From NCBI RefSeq assembly GCF_014647515.1, contig NZ_BMPI01000057.1:293-64292 (forward strand): a stretch of 64,000 nucleotides of DNA, written 5' to 3'. This stretch comes from Dactylosporangium sucinum. GTDB taxonomy: Bacteria > Actinomycetota > Actinomycetes > Mycobacteriales > Micromonosporaceae. The notes beneath the pieces are model-generated. The model was not told the DNA's origin. It saw only the letters and a list, made by a program, of their open reading frames with translations, and made no database searches. Each line of letters begins with the position of its first letter. Position 1 is the stretch's first letter. Position numbers and translations under genes: made by a program. Positions 47,471-56,460 of the stretch are shown in pieces.

Positions 47471-50269
47471 GTGGCCGACAACGAACTGTACGGCCGCCAG
47501 GCCGAGCTCGAGCATCTGACGGCGTTCCTGGCCGGGTTGCCGGAGCGGGGTGGCGCCCGCCTGGTCCGGGGCGAGCCCGGTGCCGGCAAGTCGGCGCTGC
47601 TGGCCGCCGCGGCCGGGCTCGCGCGCACGGACGGGATGCGGGTCCTGCGGGCGTCCGGCTCCGAGTTCGAGGCGGACGTCAGCTACTCGGCGCTGAACCA
47701 GCTCCTGCTGCCGGTCCACGCGGACCTGGAGCGGCTCGCCCCCGGCCCGCGGGAGGCGCTGGCGGTGGCGCTCGGCTTCGGCGCCGGCCCGCCGCCGGAC
47801 GCGCTGCTGGTGTGCAACGCAGCGCTGCTGCTCGTCACGGCGGTGGCCGCGGAGGCCCCGGTGCTCCTGCTCGTCGACGACGTCCAGTGGATCGACCGGG
47901 CGAGCGCGGTGGCGCTCGGCTTCATCGCCCGCCGCCTGGAGGGCAGCCGGGCCGGCCTGCTGGCCTCGGCCCGGACGGGTGCGGTGAGCTTCGTCGACCC
48001 GCGCGGGCTGGTCGACCTGGTCGTCGGGCCGCTCGACGCCGACGCGGCCGGAAAGCTGGTCGACGCCACCGTGCCGCAGCTGCCGCCCCGGCTCCGGCAG
48101 CGGCTGCTCGACCTCGCCCAGGGCAACCCGCTCGCGCTGACCGAACTGCCGTCCACGCTGCTGAGCGCCGGTCCGACCGAGGTGGTGCCGCTCAGCGAGC
48201 GACTCCAGGGGATGTTCGCCTCGCGGATCGCCGGCCTGCCCGAGCCGACCCGCCGGCTGTTGCTGCTGGCGACGTTCGAGGGCACCGGCGACGTGCGGAC
48301 CCTGCGCGCCGTGCTCGACGGACGCGGCCAGGACGACGGGGGTGGCCTCGCCGACCTCGCTGCGGCGGAGCGGGCGCAGCTGGTCCACGTCGACGACGCG
48401 ACGGCCCGCCTGGTCTTCCGCCACCCGCTGATCCGCTCCGCGGTCGTGGCGATGTCCACGCACGAGGAGCGCCGCAACGCGCACGTCGCGCTCGCCGGTG
48501 TCCTGCCCGACGACGCGGAGCGCCGGGCGTGGCATCTGGCGGCGGCCGCGGCCGGCCCGGACGAGGCGGTGGCGGAGCTGCTCGAACGCGCGGCGCACCG
48601 GGTCATGCTGCGCGGCGACGCGTTCGCCGCCGTGGAGGCGCTGATCCGGGCGGCCGAGCTGAGCCCGACGGACACCGCACGGGCGCGGCGGCTCGCCGAG
48701 GCCGCGTACATCGGCGCCGAGGCGAGCGGCACCGTCGACGACGCGCAGATGCTGCTGATCGACGCGCGCCGGGCGGCGCCCGACTCCGCCGGTTCGCTCC
48801 ATGCGGCGAACGCGGCCGTCTTCCTCATGCTCAACGGCGACGGTGACGTGCGGACCGCCCACCGCCTGCTGGTCGGCGCGATCGAGACCGGCGAGCACGG
48901 CTACCGCGCCGACGATCCCGCGCTGATCGAGGCCATGCACACGCTGCTGCTGTTGTCGTGGTACGGCGGAACCCAGGAGCACTGGAAACCGTTCTACCGG
49001 GCGCTGGGCCGGCTGCGGCCGGAGCCGCCCGAGCTGCTCGCCCTGGCGAGCAAGACGTTCCCGGATCCGGTGCGCACCGCGGCGGCGGCCTTGCCGCACG
49101 TCGACGCGGTCCTCGACGGGCTGCCCGACGAGGCCGACCCGAGCCGCATCGTCCGGATCGGCACCGCCTCGGTGTACGTGGACCGCCTGAGTGACAGCCG
49201 CGAGCCCTCGTGGCGGCTCGTCCGGCAGGGGCGGGACGGCGGGACCGCCCGCCGGCACGTCGGCGCCCTCATGCACCTGTGCCTGGGTGACTACCTCACC
49301 GGCCGGTGGGACGAGGCCGAGCAGCTCGCGGTCGAGGGCCAGCAGGTCTGCACCGACACCGGCTTCTCGTTCTTCACGTGGTACTTCCTGTACAACCGGG
49401 CGATCGTCGCCGCCGGCCGCGGCCGCTTCGACGAGGCGCACGCCCTCGCCGACGACATGACCCACTGGGCGCTGCCCCGCGGTGTCTCGGCCGCCGCCCT
49501 GTTCGCCCACCACCCGCGGGCGCTGGCCGCCGCGGGCCGCGGCGACTGGGAGGCCGCGTTCCTGCACGCCGCCGCGATGAGCCCGCCCGGCGTGCTCGCC
49601 TCGCACGTGCCGCACTGCACGTGGGTGATGTTCGACCTGGTCGAGGCGGCCGTGCGGACCGGCCGCGCGGCCGAGGCCCGAGCCCACGTGGCGGCGATGC
49701 GGGCCGCCGGCGTCGCCGCGATGTCGAGCCGGATGGCCCTCCTCCAGGCCGGCGCCGAACTCCTGGTCGACGACGAGGTCGACGGCGAGGCCGATAACGA
49801 GGCCGGCGACGGGGAGCCGGGGGCGGCGGCCTCCCGGCTGGAGGCCCTGCTGGCCGGTCCCGCCGCGGACCGGTGGCTGTTCGAGGCGTCGCGGATCCGC
49901 CTCGCCCTCGCCGAGCGGCTGCGCCGGACCCGGTCGCCGGCGCGGGCCCGCCGGCACCTGCTCGCGGCCCGGGACGGCTTCACCGCGATGCGCGCCGACC
50001 CGTGGCTGGAGCGCACCCACGCCGAGCTGCGGGCCACGAAGTACCGGCTGGCCGACGTGCCGTCGGGCGGCCCGGCCACGCTGACCCCGCAGGAGCTCCA
50101 GATCGCCCGGCTGGCGGCCGGCGGCCTCACCAACAAGCAGATCGCCGACCAGCTGTACCTCTCCCATCGCACCGTCGGCGCGCACCTCTACCGGATCTTC
50201 CCCAAGCTCGGCGTCGCGTCCCGCGCCGGGCTGCGGGATGCGCTGTCGTCCGACCCGGCCGGCCGGTAG
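47471..50269 (+). CDS. LAL-type LuxR-family ATPase regulator
   Basis: This 932-residue regulator has an N-terminal AAA ATPase (GEPGAGKSALL with Lys 40; VLLLVDDVQWID as Walker B), a long helical repeat region (about 400-840) and a C-terminal LuxR helix-turn-helix (LTPQELQIARLAAGGLTNKQIADQLYLSHRTVGAHLYRIFPKL in part). It fits MalT-like LAL activators, which bind an inducer and ATP. The GTG at 47471, directly before ADNELYGRQ, is the likely start; an ATG at 47435 is in frame but lacks a ribosome site. It precedes the monooxygenase and esterase genes, which it may control. Confidence 0.9.
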   Translation: MADNELYGRQAELEHLTAFLAGLPERGGARLVRGEPGAGKSALLAAAAGLARTDGMRVLRASGSEFEADVSYSALNQLLLPVHADLERLAPGPREALAVALGFGAGPPPDALLVCNAALLLVTAVAAEAPVLLLVDDVQWIDRASAVALGFIARRLEGSRAGLLASARTGAVSFVDPRGLVDLVVGPLDADAAGKLVDATVPQLPPRLRQRLLDLAQGNPLALTELPSTLLSAGPTEVVPLSERLQGMFASRIAGLPEPTRRLLLLATFEGTGDVRTLRAVLDGRGQDDGGGLADLAAAERAQLVHVDDATARLVFRHPLIRSAVVAMSTHEERRNAHVALAGVLPDDAERRAWHLAAAAAGPDEAVAELLERAAHRVMLRGDAFAAVEALIRAAELSPTDTARARRLAEAAYIGAEASGTVDDAQMLLIDARRAAPDSAGSLHAANAAVFLMLNGDGDVRTAHRLLVGAIETGEHGYRADDPALIEAMHTLLLLSWYGGTQEHWKPFYRALGRLRPEPPELLALASKTFPDPVRTAAAALPHVDAVLDGLPDEADPSRIVRIGTASVYVDRLSDSREPSWRLVRQGRDGGTARRHVGALMHLCLGDYLTGRWDEAEQLAVEGQQVCTDTGFSFFTWYFLYNRAIVAAGRGRFDEAHALADDMTHWALPRGVSAAALFAHHPRALAAAGRGDWEAAFLHAAAMSPPGVLASHVPHCTWVMFDLVEAAVRTGRAAEARAHVAAMRAAGVAAMSSRMALLQAGAELLVDDEVDGEADNEAGDGEPGAAASRLEALLAGPAADRWLFEASRIRLALAERLRRTRSPARARRHLLAARDGFTAMRADPWLERTHAELRATKYRLADVPSGGPATLTPQELQIARLAAGGLTNKQIADQLYLSHRTVGAHLYRIFPKLGVASRAGLRDALSSDPAGR

Positions 50270-50463
50270 GCGCCCCGTCATGCCGTCGATCGTCGGGCAC
50301 GGCCGCTGACGGTACATCTGTCAAACGACCTAACGGCCGCAGCCGGGTAGGTCACCGGCGGCAGCGGCCGGCGAGGCCGCGGACATATGACTGATGAGCG
50401 CGGCCGGGCGACGCCGAACAGTGGACGGCATCACGGCACCACCGATCGAAAGAGGTATCCGCC

Positions 50464-50769
50464 ATGACCGTCGGCCACGGCTTCCACGCCGTCATGACCG
50501 CGCAGCCCGGCCGGGGCGACGAGGTCGTCGCGCTGCTGCTCGACGCGCCGTCCCTGCCGCACGAGGACTGCATCGTGTTCCTGGTGAGCCGCTCGGCCGC
50601 CGACCCGGACGTCGTCTCCGTCACCGAGGGCTGGGCCAGCCGGGACGCGCACGCCGCGTTCTTCGCCGGTCCGGCCGCGCAGGCGTTCCTCGCCCGGCTG
50701 CAGCCGCTGCTGACCGGCGAGTCGCAGTACGCGGACACCGTCCCCGTCGGCGGCAAGCCCGCGTTCTGA
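50464..50769 (+). CDS. antibiotic biosynthesis monooxygenase (ABM) domain protein
   Basis: This 101-residue single ABM-fold protein has FHAVMTAQPGRGDEVVALLL, CIVFLVSRSAADPDVVSVTEGWASRDAHAAFF and a last strand QYADTVPVG. Such dimeric ferredoxin-like-fold proteins include small monooxygenases acting on quinones or aromatic polyketides; many have unknown substrates. GAAAGAGGT precedes the ATG. It starts 9 nt before the esterase gene, indicating an operon with it and the methyltransferase. Confidence 0.87.
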   Translation: MTVGHGFHAVMTAQPGRGDEVVALLLDAPSLPHEDCIVFLVSRSAADPDVVSVTEGWASRDAHAAFFAGPAAQAFLARLQPLLTGESQYADTVPVGGKPAF

Positions 50770-50778
50770 GGAGCCACC

Positions 50779-51822
50779 ATGACCGTCACCCGACCCGGCG
50801 TCGACCCCGAGCTGCGGGCGCTGCTCGCCGGCGTGCCCTTGTCGTCCGACCTCAACCCCGAACTGCTCGCCCAGATCCGCCAGATGCCCGGGACACCGGT
50901 CGAGGCCCTGCTCGACGGCCGCGCCGCGGACGTTCGCGACGTCACCGTCGCGAGCCCCGACGGTGCGCGCATCCCGCTGTCGATCTTCAGCCCGCGGCGC
51001 GCCGAGCGCGTCACGGCGGCGCCGTGCGTGTACTGGCTGCACGGCGGCGGCATGGTGATGGGAGACCGCTTCTCCCAGATCGACATCCCCCTCGAGTGGC
51101 TCGACCGCTTCGGCGCGGTCGTCGTCACGGTCGAGTACCGGCTGGCGCCGGAGGCCACCGGCACGACGCCGGTCGAGGACTGCTTCCAGGGTCTGCGCTG
51201 GACCGCCGAGCACGCCGCCGAGCTGGGGATCGACCCCGATCGCATCATCGTGGCCGGCATCAGCGCCGGCGGTGGCCTCGCCGCCGGCCTCACCCTGCTG
51301 GCCCGCGACCGCGGTGGCCCCGCGATCGCCGCCCAGATGCTCATCTGCCCGATGCTCGACCACCGCAACGCCACCACGTCGAGCCGGCAGTACTCCGGCG
51401 AGCCCGGCGTGTGGACCCGCGAGATGAACGAGTTCGGGTGGCGGTCGGTCCTCGGCGACCTCGGGGACGCCGACGTGCCCGCCTACGTGTCGCCGGCCGT
51501 GGCCGAGGACCTCGCCGGCCTGCCGGCCACGTACATCGACGCGGGCACGGCCGAGGTCTTCCGCGACGAGGACGTCGCCTACGCCACCCGCATCTGGGCC
51601 GCCGGCGGCCAGGCCGAGCTGCACGTCTGGGCCGGCGGCTTCCACGGCTTCGACGCCCTCTACCCGCACACCCGCGTCTCGGCCGCCGCCCGCCGCGCCC
51701 GCACCAACTGGCTCACCCGCGTGGTGGGCTCGCCCACCTCCGAGACCGCCTCCGAGACCGCCTCCGAGACCGCCTCCGAGACCGCCTCCGAGCTCACGCC
51801 CGACCCCGAAGGAGCGTCGTGA
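50779..51822 (+). CDS. alpha/beta hydrolase (HSL-family esterase)
   Basis: This 347-residue hydrolase has the HSL oxyanion motif HGGGMVMGD, nucleophile elbow GISAGGG, the catalytic Asp in DAGTAEVFRDED and His in GGFHGFD. The fold and length (about 310-320 core residues) match LipU-like carboxylesterases. The last ~30 residues are a low-complexity TASE repeat (12-bp DNA unit, 51739-51792) beyond the normal end. GAGGAGCC precedes the ATG. Its stop overlaps the GTG of the next gene. Confidence 0.9.
   Translation: MTVTRPGVDPELRALLAGVPLSSDLNPELLAQIRQMPGTPVEALLDGRAADVRDVTVASPDGARIPLSIFSPRRAERVTAAPCVYWLHGGGMVMGDRFSQIDIPLEWLDRFGAVVVTVEYRLAPEATGTTPVEDCFQGLRWTAEHAAELGIDPDRIIVAGISAGGGLAAGLTLLARDRGGPAIAAQMLICPMLDHRNATTSSRQYSGEPGVWTREMNEFGWRSVLGDLGDADVPAYVSPAVAEDLAGLPATYIDAGTAEVFRDEDVAYATRIWAAGGQAELHVWAGGFHGFDALYPHTRVSAAARRARTNWLTRVVGSPTSETASETASETASETASELTPDPEGAS
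51739..51792 (+). repeat. 12-bp tandem repeat inside the esterase 3' end
   Basis: TCCGAGACCGCC occurs four times in a row from 51739, plus a partial fifth copy (TCCGAG). It encodes repeated Ser-Glu-Thr-Ala. The unit length keeps the frame, so copy number can change by slippage without harming the downstream GTG overlap. Confidence 0.9.
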
Positions 51823-52448
51823 CCCACGTCGCCACCACCGCGCAACCGGCGGCCGACCGCGCCGCGTTCCTGCGCGAGTTCCTCCAGGACCCGTTCACGG
51901 TCGCGGCCGTGACGCCCAGCAGCGCCGCGCTGGCCGACGTGGTCACCGCGACCGTGCCGAACACCGGCGCCCCGGTGGTCGTCGAGCTCGGCCCCGGCAC
52001 CGGCGCCTTCACCGCGGCGATCCAGCGGCGCCTCGCCGGCCGCGGCCGGCACCTGGCCGTCGAGATCAACGCACGCTTCGCCGAACGCCTCGCCGCCCGC
52101 TACCCCGGGGTCGACGTCACCGTCGCCGACGCCCGCGGCCTGCGCGACGTCCTGGCGCGGCACGGCCACCGGCACGCGGACGTGATCGTGAGCGGGCTGC
52201 CGTGGGCGGCGTTCACGCCCGACCGCCAGGACGACCTGCTCGACGCGGTCACCGGCACGCTCACGCCCGACGGGGCGTTCACCACCTTCGCGTACACGCA
52301 CACGCGCTGGGCGCCGCCGGCCCGCCGGCTGCGGCGCCTGCTGCGCGCACGGTTCGAGGAGGTCGTGCTCAGCCGGACGGTGTGGGCCAACGTACCGCCG
52401 GCGTTCGTCTACTACTGCCGCCGACCCCGGACGACACCGAACAGGTAG
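51819..52448 (+). CDS. class I SAM-dependent methyltransferase (phospholipid methyltransferase-like)
   Basis: This 209-residue methyltransferase opens FLREFLQDPFTVAAVTPSSAALA, then motif I VVVELGPGTGAFTAAI, an acidic end of strand 2 (LAVEINARFAERL), and motif IV VIVSGLPWAAF. The opening and VSGLPW segment recall bacterial phosphatidylethanolamine N-methyltransferases and KsgA-type enzymes. The substrate is not determined. The GTG is embedded in the esterase stop (GTGA), with GAAGGAG before it. Confidence 0.87.
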   Translation: MTHVATTAQPAADRAAFLREFLQDPFTVAAVTPSSAALADVVTATVPNTGAPVVVELGPGTGAFTAAIQRRLAGRGRHLAVEINARFAERLAARYPGVDVTVADARGLRDVLARHGHRHADVIVSGLPWAAFTPDRQDDLLDAVTGTLTPDGAFTTFAYTHTRWAPPARRLRRLLRARFEEVVLSRTVWANVPPAFVYYCRRPRTTPNR

Positions 52449-52454
52449 GGCTCC

Positions 52455-52550
52455 ATGCAGATCGCCATCATCACGGGTGCCAGCTCCGCCGAGGAGTGCC
52501 GCTGGATCACCGCCCAGGACATCGAGGTCTCCGGCGGGTACAACCTGTAG
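52455..52550 (+). pseudogene. short-chain dehydrogenase (SDR) remnant, internally deleted
   Basis: This 31-residue ORF begins MQIAIITGASS, the N-terminal strand and start of the SDR TGxxxGxG loop, and ends WITAQDIEVSGGYNL, a standard SDR C-terminus. Only five residues separate them; the ~200 residues with the dinucleotide site and the Ser-Tyr-Lys catalytic residues are gone. The ends are in one frame. It follows the methyltransferase by 6 nt, so an intact SDR was probably once part of this operon. The peptide may still be made but cannot be an enzyme. Confidence 0.75.
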
Positions 52551-52655
52551 CCGTGCGGACGCACGGAGCGGGCCGCCCGGGCGGCCCGCTCCGTGCCGGT
52601 GTGCCGGTGTGGTGGACGGCGACGGTTCCTCCGGCCGATGCTCAAAGGTGGGGGG

Positions 52656-55172
52656 ATGGTCATGGCACGCGGCCGGTTACGGATCTACCTGGGTGCGGCG
52701 CCCGGGGTGGGCAAGACCTACTCGATGCTGGCCGAGGGGCAGCGCCGCCGCTCGCGGGGCACCGACGTGGTGATCGGGGTCGTGGAGCCGCACGGCCGCC
52801 GGCTCACCGCGGCGATGGCCGAAGGGCTCGAGGTGGTCCCCCGGCGGACGTGCGACTACCGCGAGGCCCGGTTCACCGAGATGCACCTGGACGCGGTCCT
52901 GGCCCGGCACCCGCAGGTGGCGCTCGTCGACGAGCTGGCGCACACCAACGTGCCGGGCTGCCGCAACGCCAAACGCTGGCAGGACGTCGAGGAGCTGCTC
53001 GACGCCGGCATCGACGTGGTCACCACCCTCAACATCCAGCACCTGGAGTCGCTCAACGACGTGGTGCGGCAGATCACCGGGGTACCGCAGCAGGAGACGC
53101 TGCCGGACTCGGTCGCCCGTGCGGCGGAGCAGGTCGAGCTGGTCGACATGACCCCCGAGGCGCTGCGGCGACGCATGGTGCACGGCAACGTCTACCCACC
53201 GGACCGGATCGAAGCGGCCCTGACCCACTACTTCCGGCCCGGGAACCTGACCGCGCTGCGGGAGCTGGCGCTGCTGTGGCTGGCCGACCGGGTCGAGGAG
53301 GGGCTGCAGCAGTACCGGGCCGAGCACGGCATCGGCACCGGCTGGGAGACCCGCGAACGCATCCTGGTGGCACTGAGCGGCGGCCCGGAGGGCGAGACCC
53401 TGATCCGGCGGGCGGCCCGGGTCGCCGAGCGCACCCGCGGCGCCCACCTGCTCGCCGTCCACGTGCTGCCGTGCGACGGGCTGGCCGAGCGCAACTATGT
53501 GGCGCTGGCCGCGCAGCGGGCCCTCGTGGAGTCGCTGGGCGGCCGCTACTGCCAGATCGTCGGCAGCGACGTGGCCCGGGCCGTCATCGAGTTCGCCCGG
53601 GCCGAGAACACCACCCAGATCGTGCTGGGGACCAGCCGCCGGGCGTGGCCGATGTCGGCGCTGAGCGGGGAGGGCGTCGGCGCCCGGGTCACCCGGCTGT
53701 CGGGACCGATCGACGTCCACATCGTCACGCACGAGCACGCGGCCGGCCCGCCCAAGCTGCGGCTGCCGCGCGCCGACGGCCGGGCCGGTGTGCGGCGGCA
53801 CCTGGCCGGCGCCGCCCTGGCGGTCCTGACGCTGGCCGGGCTCACCCTGGCCGGGCTGCACGGACGGTACACGCTGTCCAGCATCCTGCTGTGCTACCTG
53901 CTGGCCGTGGTGGCGGTGGCGGCGACCGCGGGGTTCTCCCTGGCGATGGCCACCGCGCTGGCCGGTGCGCTGTGCGCCGGTTACCTGTTCGCACCGCCGC
54001 CGCCCAGCATGGGCGTCACGGGCGCCGCCGATCTGGTGGCACTGATCGCGTTCGTCACGGTCGCGATCCTGGTCAGCTGGGCGATCGACACGACCGGCCG
54101 GCAGGCCCGCCGCGCCGCGCGGGCGTCGGCGGAGGCGAACGCGCTCAGCGCCCTGGCGGGCGCCGCATGGGGCCGCCCCAACGTGGCGGCCCAGCTGGAA
54201 CAGACCCGGCAGCTGTTCGGGCTCAGGGCCGTCAGCCTCCTGTACCGCCAGCCGGGCGGCGGCAGCGGACAGCGCTGGCAGGTCCTGGCCTCGGCCGGCG
54301 ACCGGCCACCGGAGCAACCCGGCGAGGCCGACACCAGCGTCTCGGCCGGGCCGGCACTCACCCTGGCCGGGCGGGGCCGCGTGCTCAGCGACAGCGACCA
54401 ACGCGTGCTGGTGGCCTGCGCCGCGCACATCGCCATCGGCCGGGAACGCCAGCAGCTGGCCGCGCACGCCGCCGACGCCGACCAGCGGATCGTCGCCGAC
54501 CGCACGCAGACCGTGGCGCTGCTGGCCACCCAGCGGGAACTGCGGGCGCCGCTACAGCAGCTGCAGGAAACCCTGGCCCGGCTCGCGGCCCCGGAGTCGT
54601 CCGGTGCCGAGCAGCGGCACGAGCTGGCCGCCGTCGGCCAGGCCAGCCTCGCCCGCCTCGCCGCCGTCATCACCGACCTGCACCACCTCGGCCAGGCGCG
54701 GGCCGGCGCGCTGGACATCCACCTGCGCCCGGTCGAACTCGACGCGATCCTGCCGGCCGTGCTCGACGACCTCGGCCCCGGAGGGCACGACATCGTGGTG
54801 GACGCCCCCGAGGACCTGCCGGACGTCATCGCGGACGCCAACCTGCTCACCCGGGCGGTCACCACCCTGGCCGCCAACGCCCTGGAGCGCAGCCCCAACG
54901 GCACGCCGGCCACGATGACCGTGACCGCGCAACCCGAGCACCTCACCATCACCATCGTCGATCACGGCGGGCGCCGGCCGGTGCCGGCCGTGGCCGGACG
55001 ACCCGCCGCCGGCGCGACGGGCGAGACGATCGACCTGGATCCGGCCCGCAGCCTTCCGGTCTGCACGGCCCGAGCGCTCATCGAGGCGATCGGCGGGGCG
55101 GCGCAGTGCCGTGCCACGCCCGGCGGCGGGCTCACCGTCACCGCGACGCTGCCCAGGACCGCCCGGCCGTGA
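52656..55172 (+). CDS. KdpD-like sensor protein with degenerate kinase core
   Basis: This 838-residue protein has the KdpD N-domain (GAAPGVGKTYSML Walker A; DELAHTNVPGCRN), a Usp-like domain (ILVALSGGPEGETLI...VLGTSRRAW), four TM helices (about 380-490) and a cytoplasmic part. The HisKA motif reads QRELRAPL where active kinases have SHDLRTPL; the phospho-acceptor His is Arg 627. The ATPase lid is also eroded: DHGGRRP for DxGPGIP and ARSLPVCTARAL for GLGLAICR. It is probably a pseudokinase. No kdpE or kdpFABC gene is nearby. ATG 52656 or 52662 may be the start; both follow AGGTGGGGGG. Confidence 0.87.
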   Translation: MVMARGRLRIYLGAAPGVGKTYSMLAEGQRRRSRGTDVVIGVVEPHGRRLTAAMAEGLEVVPRRTCDYREARFTEMHLDAVLARHPQVALVDELAHTNVPGCRNAKRWQDVEELLDAGIDVVTTLNIQHLESLNDVVRQITGVPQQETLPDSVARAAEQVELVDMTPEALRRRMVHGNVYPPDRIEAALTHYFRPGNLTALRELALLWLADRVEEGLQQYRAEHGIGTGWETRERILVALSGGPEGETLIRRAARVAERTRGAHLLAVHVLPCDGLAERNYVALAAQRALVESLGGRYCQIVGSDVARAVIEFARAENTTQIVLGTSRRAWPMSALSGEGVGARVTRLSGPIDVHIVTHEHAAGPPKLRLPRADGRAGVRRHLAGAALAVLTLAGLTLAGLHGRYTLSSILLCYLLAVVAVAATAGFSLAMATALAGALCAGYLFAPPPPSMGVTGAADLVALIAFVTVAILVSWAIDTTGRQARRAARASAEANALSALAGAAWGRPNVAAQLEQTRQLFGLRAVSLLYRQPGGGSGQRWQVLASAGDRPPEQPGEADTSVSAGPALTLAGRGRVLSDSDQRVLVACAAHIAIGRERQQLAAHAADADQRIVADRTQTVALLATQRELRAPLQQLQETLARLAAPESSGAEQRHELAAVGQASLARLAAVITDLHHLGQARAGALDIHLRPVELDAILPAVLDDLGPGGHDIVVDAPEDLPDVIADANLLTRAVTTLAANALERSPNGTPATMTVTAQPEHLTITIVDHGGRRPVPAVAGRPAAGATGETIDLDPARSLPVCTARALIEAIGGAAQCRATPGGGLTVTATLPRTARP

Positions 55173-55248
55173 CGGGCTGAGGGGCGGGGTCGAGCCGGCA
55201 CACGAATCCGGGCCGCACGCCGCAATCGCCCGTGCAGCACGGCCTCGC

Positions 55249-55272
55249 GGCGAAGCCTACCGATGCTTCGCC
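55249..55272 (-). terminator. hairpin at the 3' end of a small minus-strand gene
   Basis: GGCGAAGC (55249-55256) and GCTTCGCC (55265-55272) form a perfect 8-bp stem with an 8-nt loop that includes the minus-strand TAG stop (55257-55259). It could also end transcripts from the KdpD-like gene. Confidence 0.55.
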
Positions 55273-55514
55273 CTGGCCCGGCGCCATGCGCCGAGGAGGC
55301 CTCGCATCGGTGCGGCCGCCCAGGAGCGGACGACGTCCGACGACTTCTTCTCGTGGATGCCGTAGCGCGGCCTGCTCCAGGCGTGTACATCACCGTGGGC
55401 GTGCCGCATGTGGCGCTCGTTCTGCTCCGCCAGCCGCGCCGCCACGCGCAGCGCCGCCAGCGCACACGCGAGCCACAGCACCCCGAATACGGCGATGCCG
55501 ATGGATGCTGCCAT
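55257..55514 (-). CDS. 85-residue membrane protein of unknown function
   Basis: I do not recognise the family. The sequence opens MAASIGIAVFGVLWLACALAA, one TM helix, followed by a charged segment LRVAARLAEQNERHMRHAH, aromatic residues WSRPRYGIHEKKSSDV and a basic tail. A purine-rich GGTGAGGCGGCA precedes the ATG. It stands alone on the minus strand between the KdpD-like and PhoU-like genes, and a hairpin spans its stop. The membrane anchor with basic cytosolic tail is the only structural clue. Confidence 0.6.
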   Translation of the reverse strand: MAASIGIAVFGVLWLACALAALRVAARLAEQNERHMRHAHGDVHAWSRPRYGIHEKKSSDVVRSWAAAPMRGLLGAWRRARAKHR

Positions 55515-55750
55515 TGCCGCCTCACCAGTGACGCTGCCGCACCCGGCTGGTCGTCAGCAGCCGCGGTCCGCAGCTCGGGGCCCGTCGGGCGCTTCTCCTT
55601 CGAGCGTACGACGGCGTCCCCGCCGGCGCCGGATCCCGGTCCGCGGGTGATTGGCGCTCGGTGCTCGGGGGTAGTTTCCGCCGGTTGGCGCCCCGCGCCC
55701 GAGTCGGCGCGATGCAGTACGGAGCCGCGACCATCCAGCAGGAGCCTGGG

Positions 55751-56395
55751 ATGTGGAATCGTGAGGAACTCGGCGGGCTGCGCGGTCACCTGGCCGAGGT
55801 GATCGCGCGCTCGCACATCGTGTTGGAGCACGTCACCAGAGCCTTGTGCGACTCCGGTACTTCCGCCGCGAGCGCTCTGCCCGACGCCGAGAAGGCGCTG
55901 TACCTGCTGCGCCAGGCCGTCGACGATCAGGCGTTGGCGATCGAGGAGACCCGGGTCGTGCCACCCATGGCCGCTGTGCCGACGATCGTCGTCGCCGCGC
56001 AGGTCAACGCCGACGCGGAGGGCGTCGCCGGACTGGCCGGGCGGCTGGCTGAGATCGCCGGGTCGCGGCCGGGTCGACCGGCGATACCGGCCGACGTGCA
56101 GGCCGTCGTGTGCCGCATGGGTCAGGCCTGCGTCGACATGATGGCCACGGCGGTCAGCGCCGGGAGGTCGCCGCGGGCCGACACGGCGGCGCGGATCGCA
56201 GCGGCCGACGCCGAGGTTCGCCGGCTGGGACAACGGCTCCACCAGTTGCTGCTGCACGACTCGGCTCCGATCGAGGTGGATGCCGCACTCGACGCCGCAT
56301 TGGCCGGCCGGTACTACGCACGCTGCGCAGAGCTCGCGGGTTCCATGGCTCGGCACGCGAGCCCGGGCGCGCACTCAGGGCAGGCCGGCCAGTGA
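55751..56395 (+). CDS. PhoU-like helical protein
   Basis: This 214-residue all-helical protein has two PhoU-type repeats: LRGHLAEVIARSHIVLEHVTRAL...DAEKALYLLRQAVDDQALAIEET and ADVQAVVCRMGQACVDMMATAV...DAALDAALAGRYYARCAELAGSMARH. The acidic metal-binding E/DxxxD patches of classical PhoU are only partly present. AGGAG lies before the ATG at 55751. PhoU proteins couple the phosphate transporter to sensor kinases; none of those genes is near. It could act with other sensors or be a general helical scaffold. Confidence 0.7.
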   Translation: MWNREELGGLRGHLAEVIARSHIVLEHVTRALCDSGTSAASALPDAEKALYLLRQAVDDQALAIEETRVVPPMAAVPTIVVAAQVNADAEGVAGLAGRLAEIAGSRPGRPAIPADVQAVVCRMGQACVDMMATAVSAGRSPRADTAARIAAADAEVRRLGQRLHQLLLHDSAPIEVDAALDAALAGRYYARCAELAGSMARHASPGAHSGQAGQ

Positions 56396-56460
56396 GATCT
56401 GGTCGAGGATCCGCTGCCGTACCGCGTCGTTGAGGACGTCCCGGCGGAGGGGGATTCGCG

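Noticed and set aside
47153..50317. Long minus-strand open frame opposite the LAL regulator
   Set aside because: No domain; the plus strand encodes Walker motifs and a LuxR helix-turn-helix in order.
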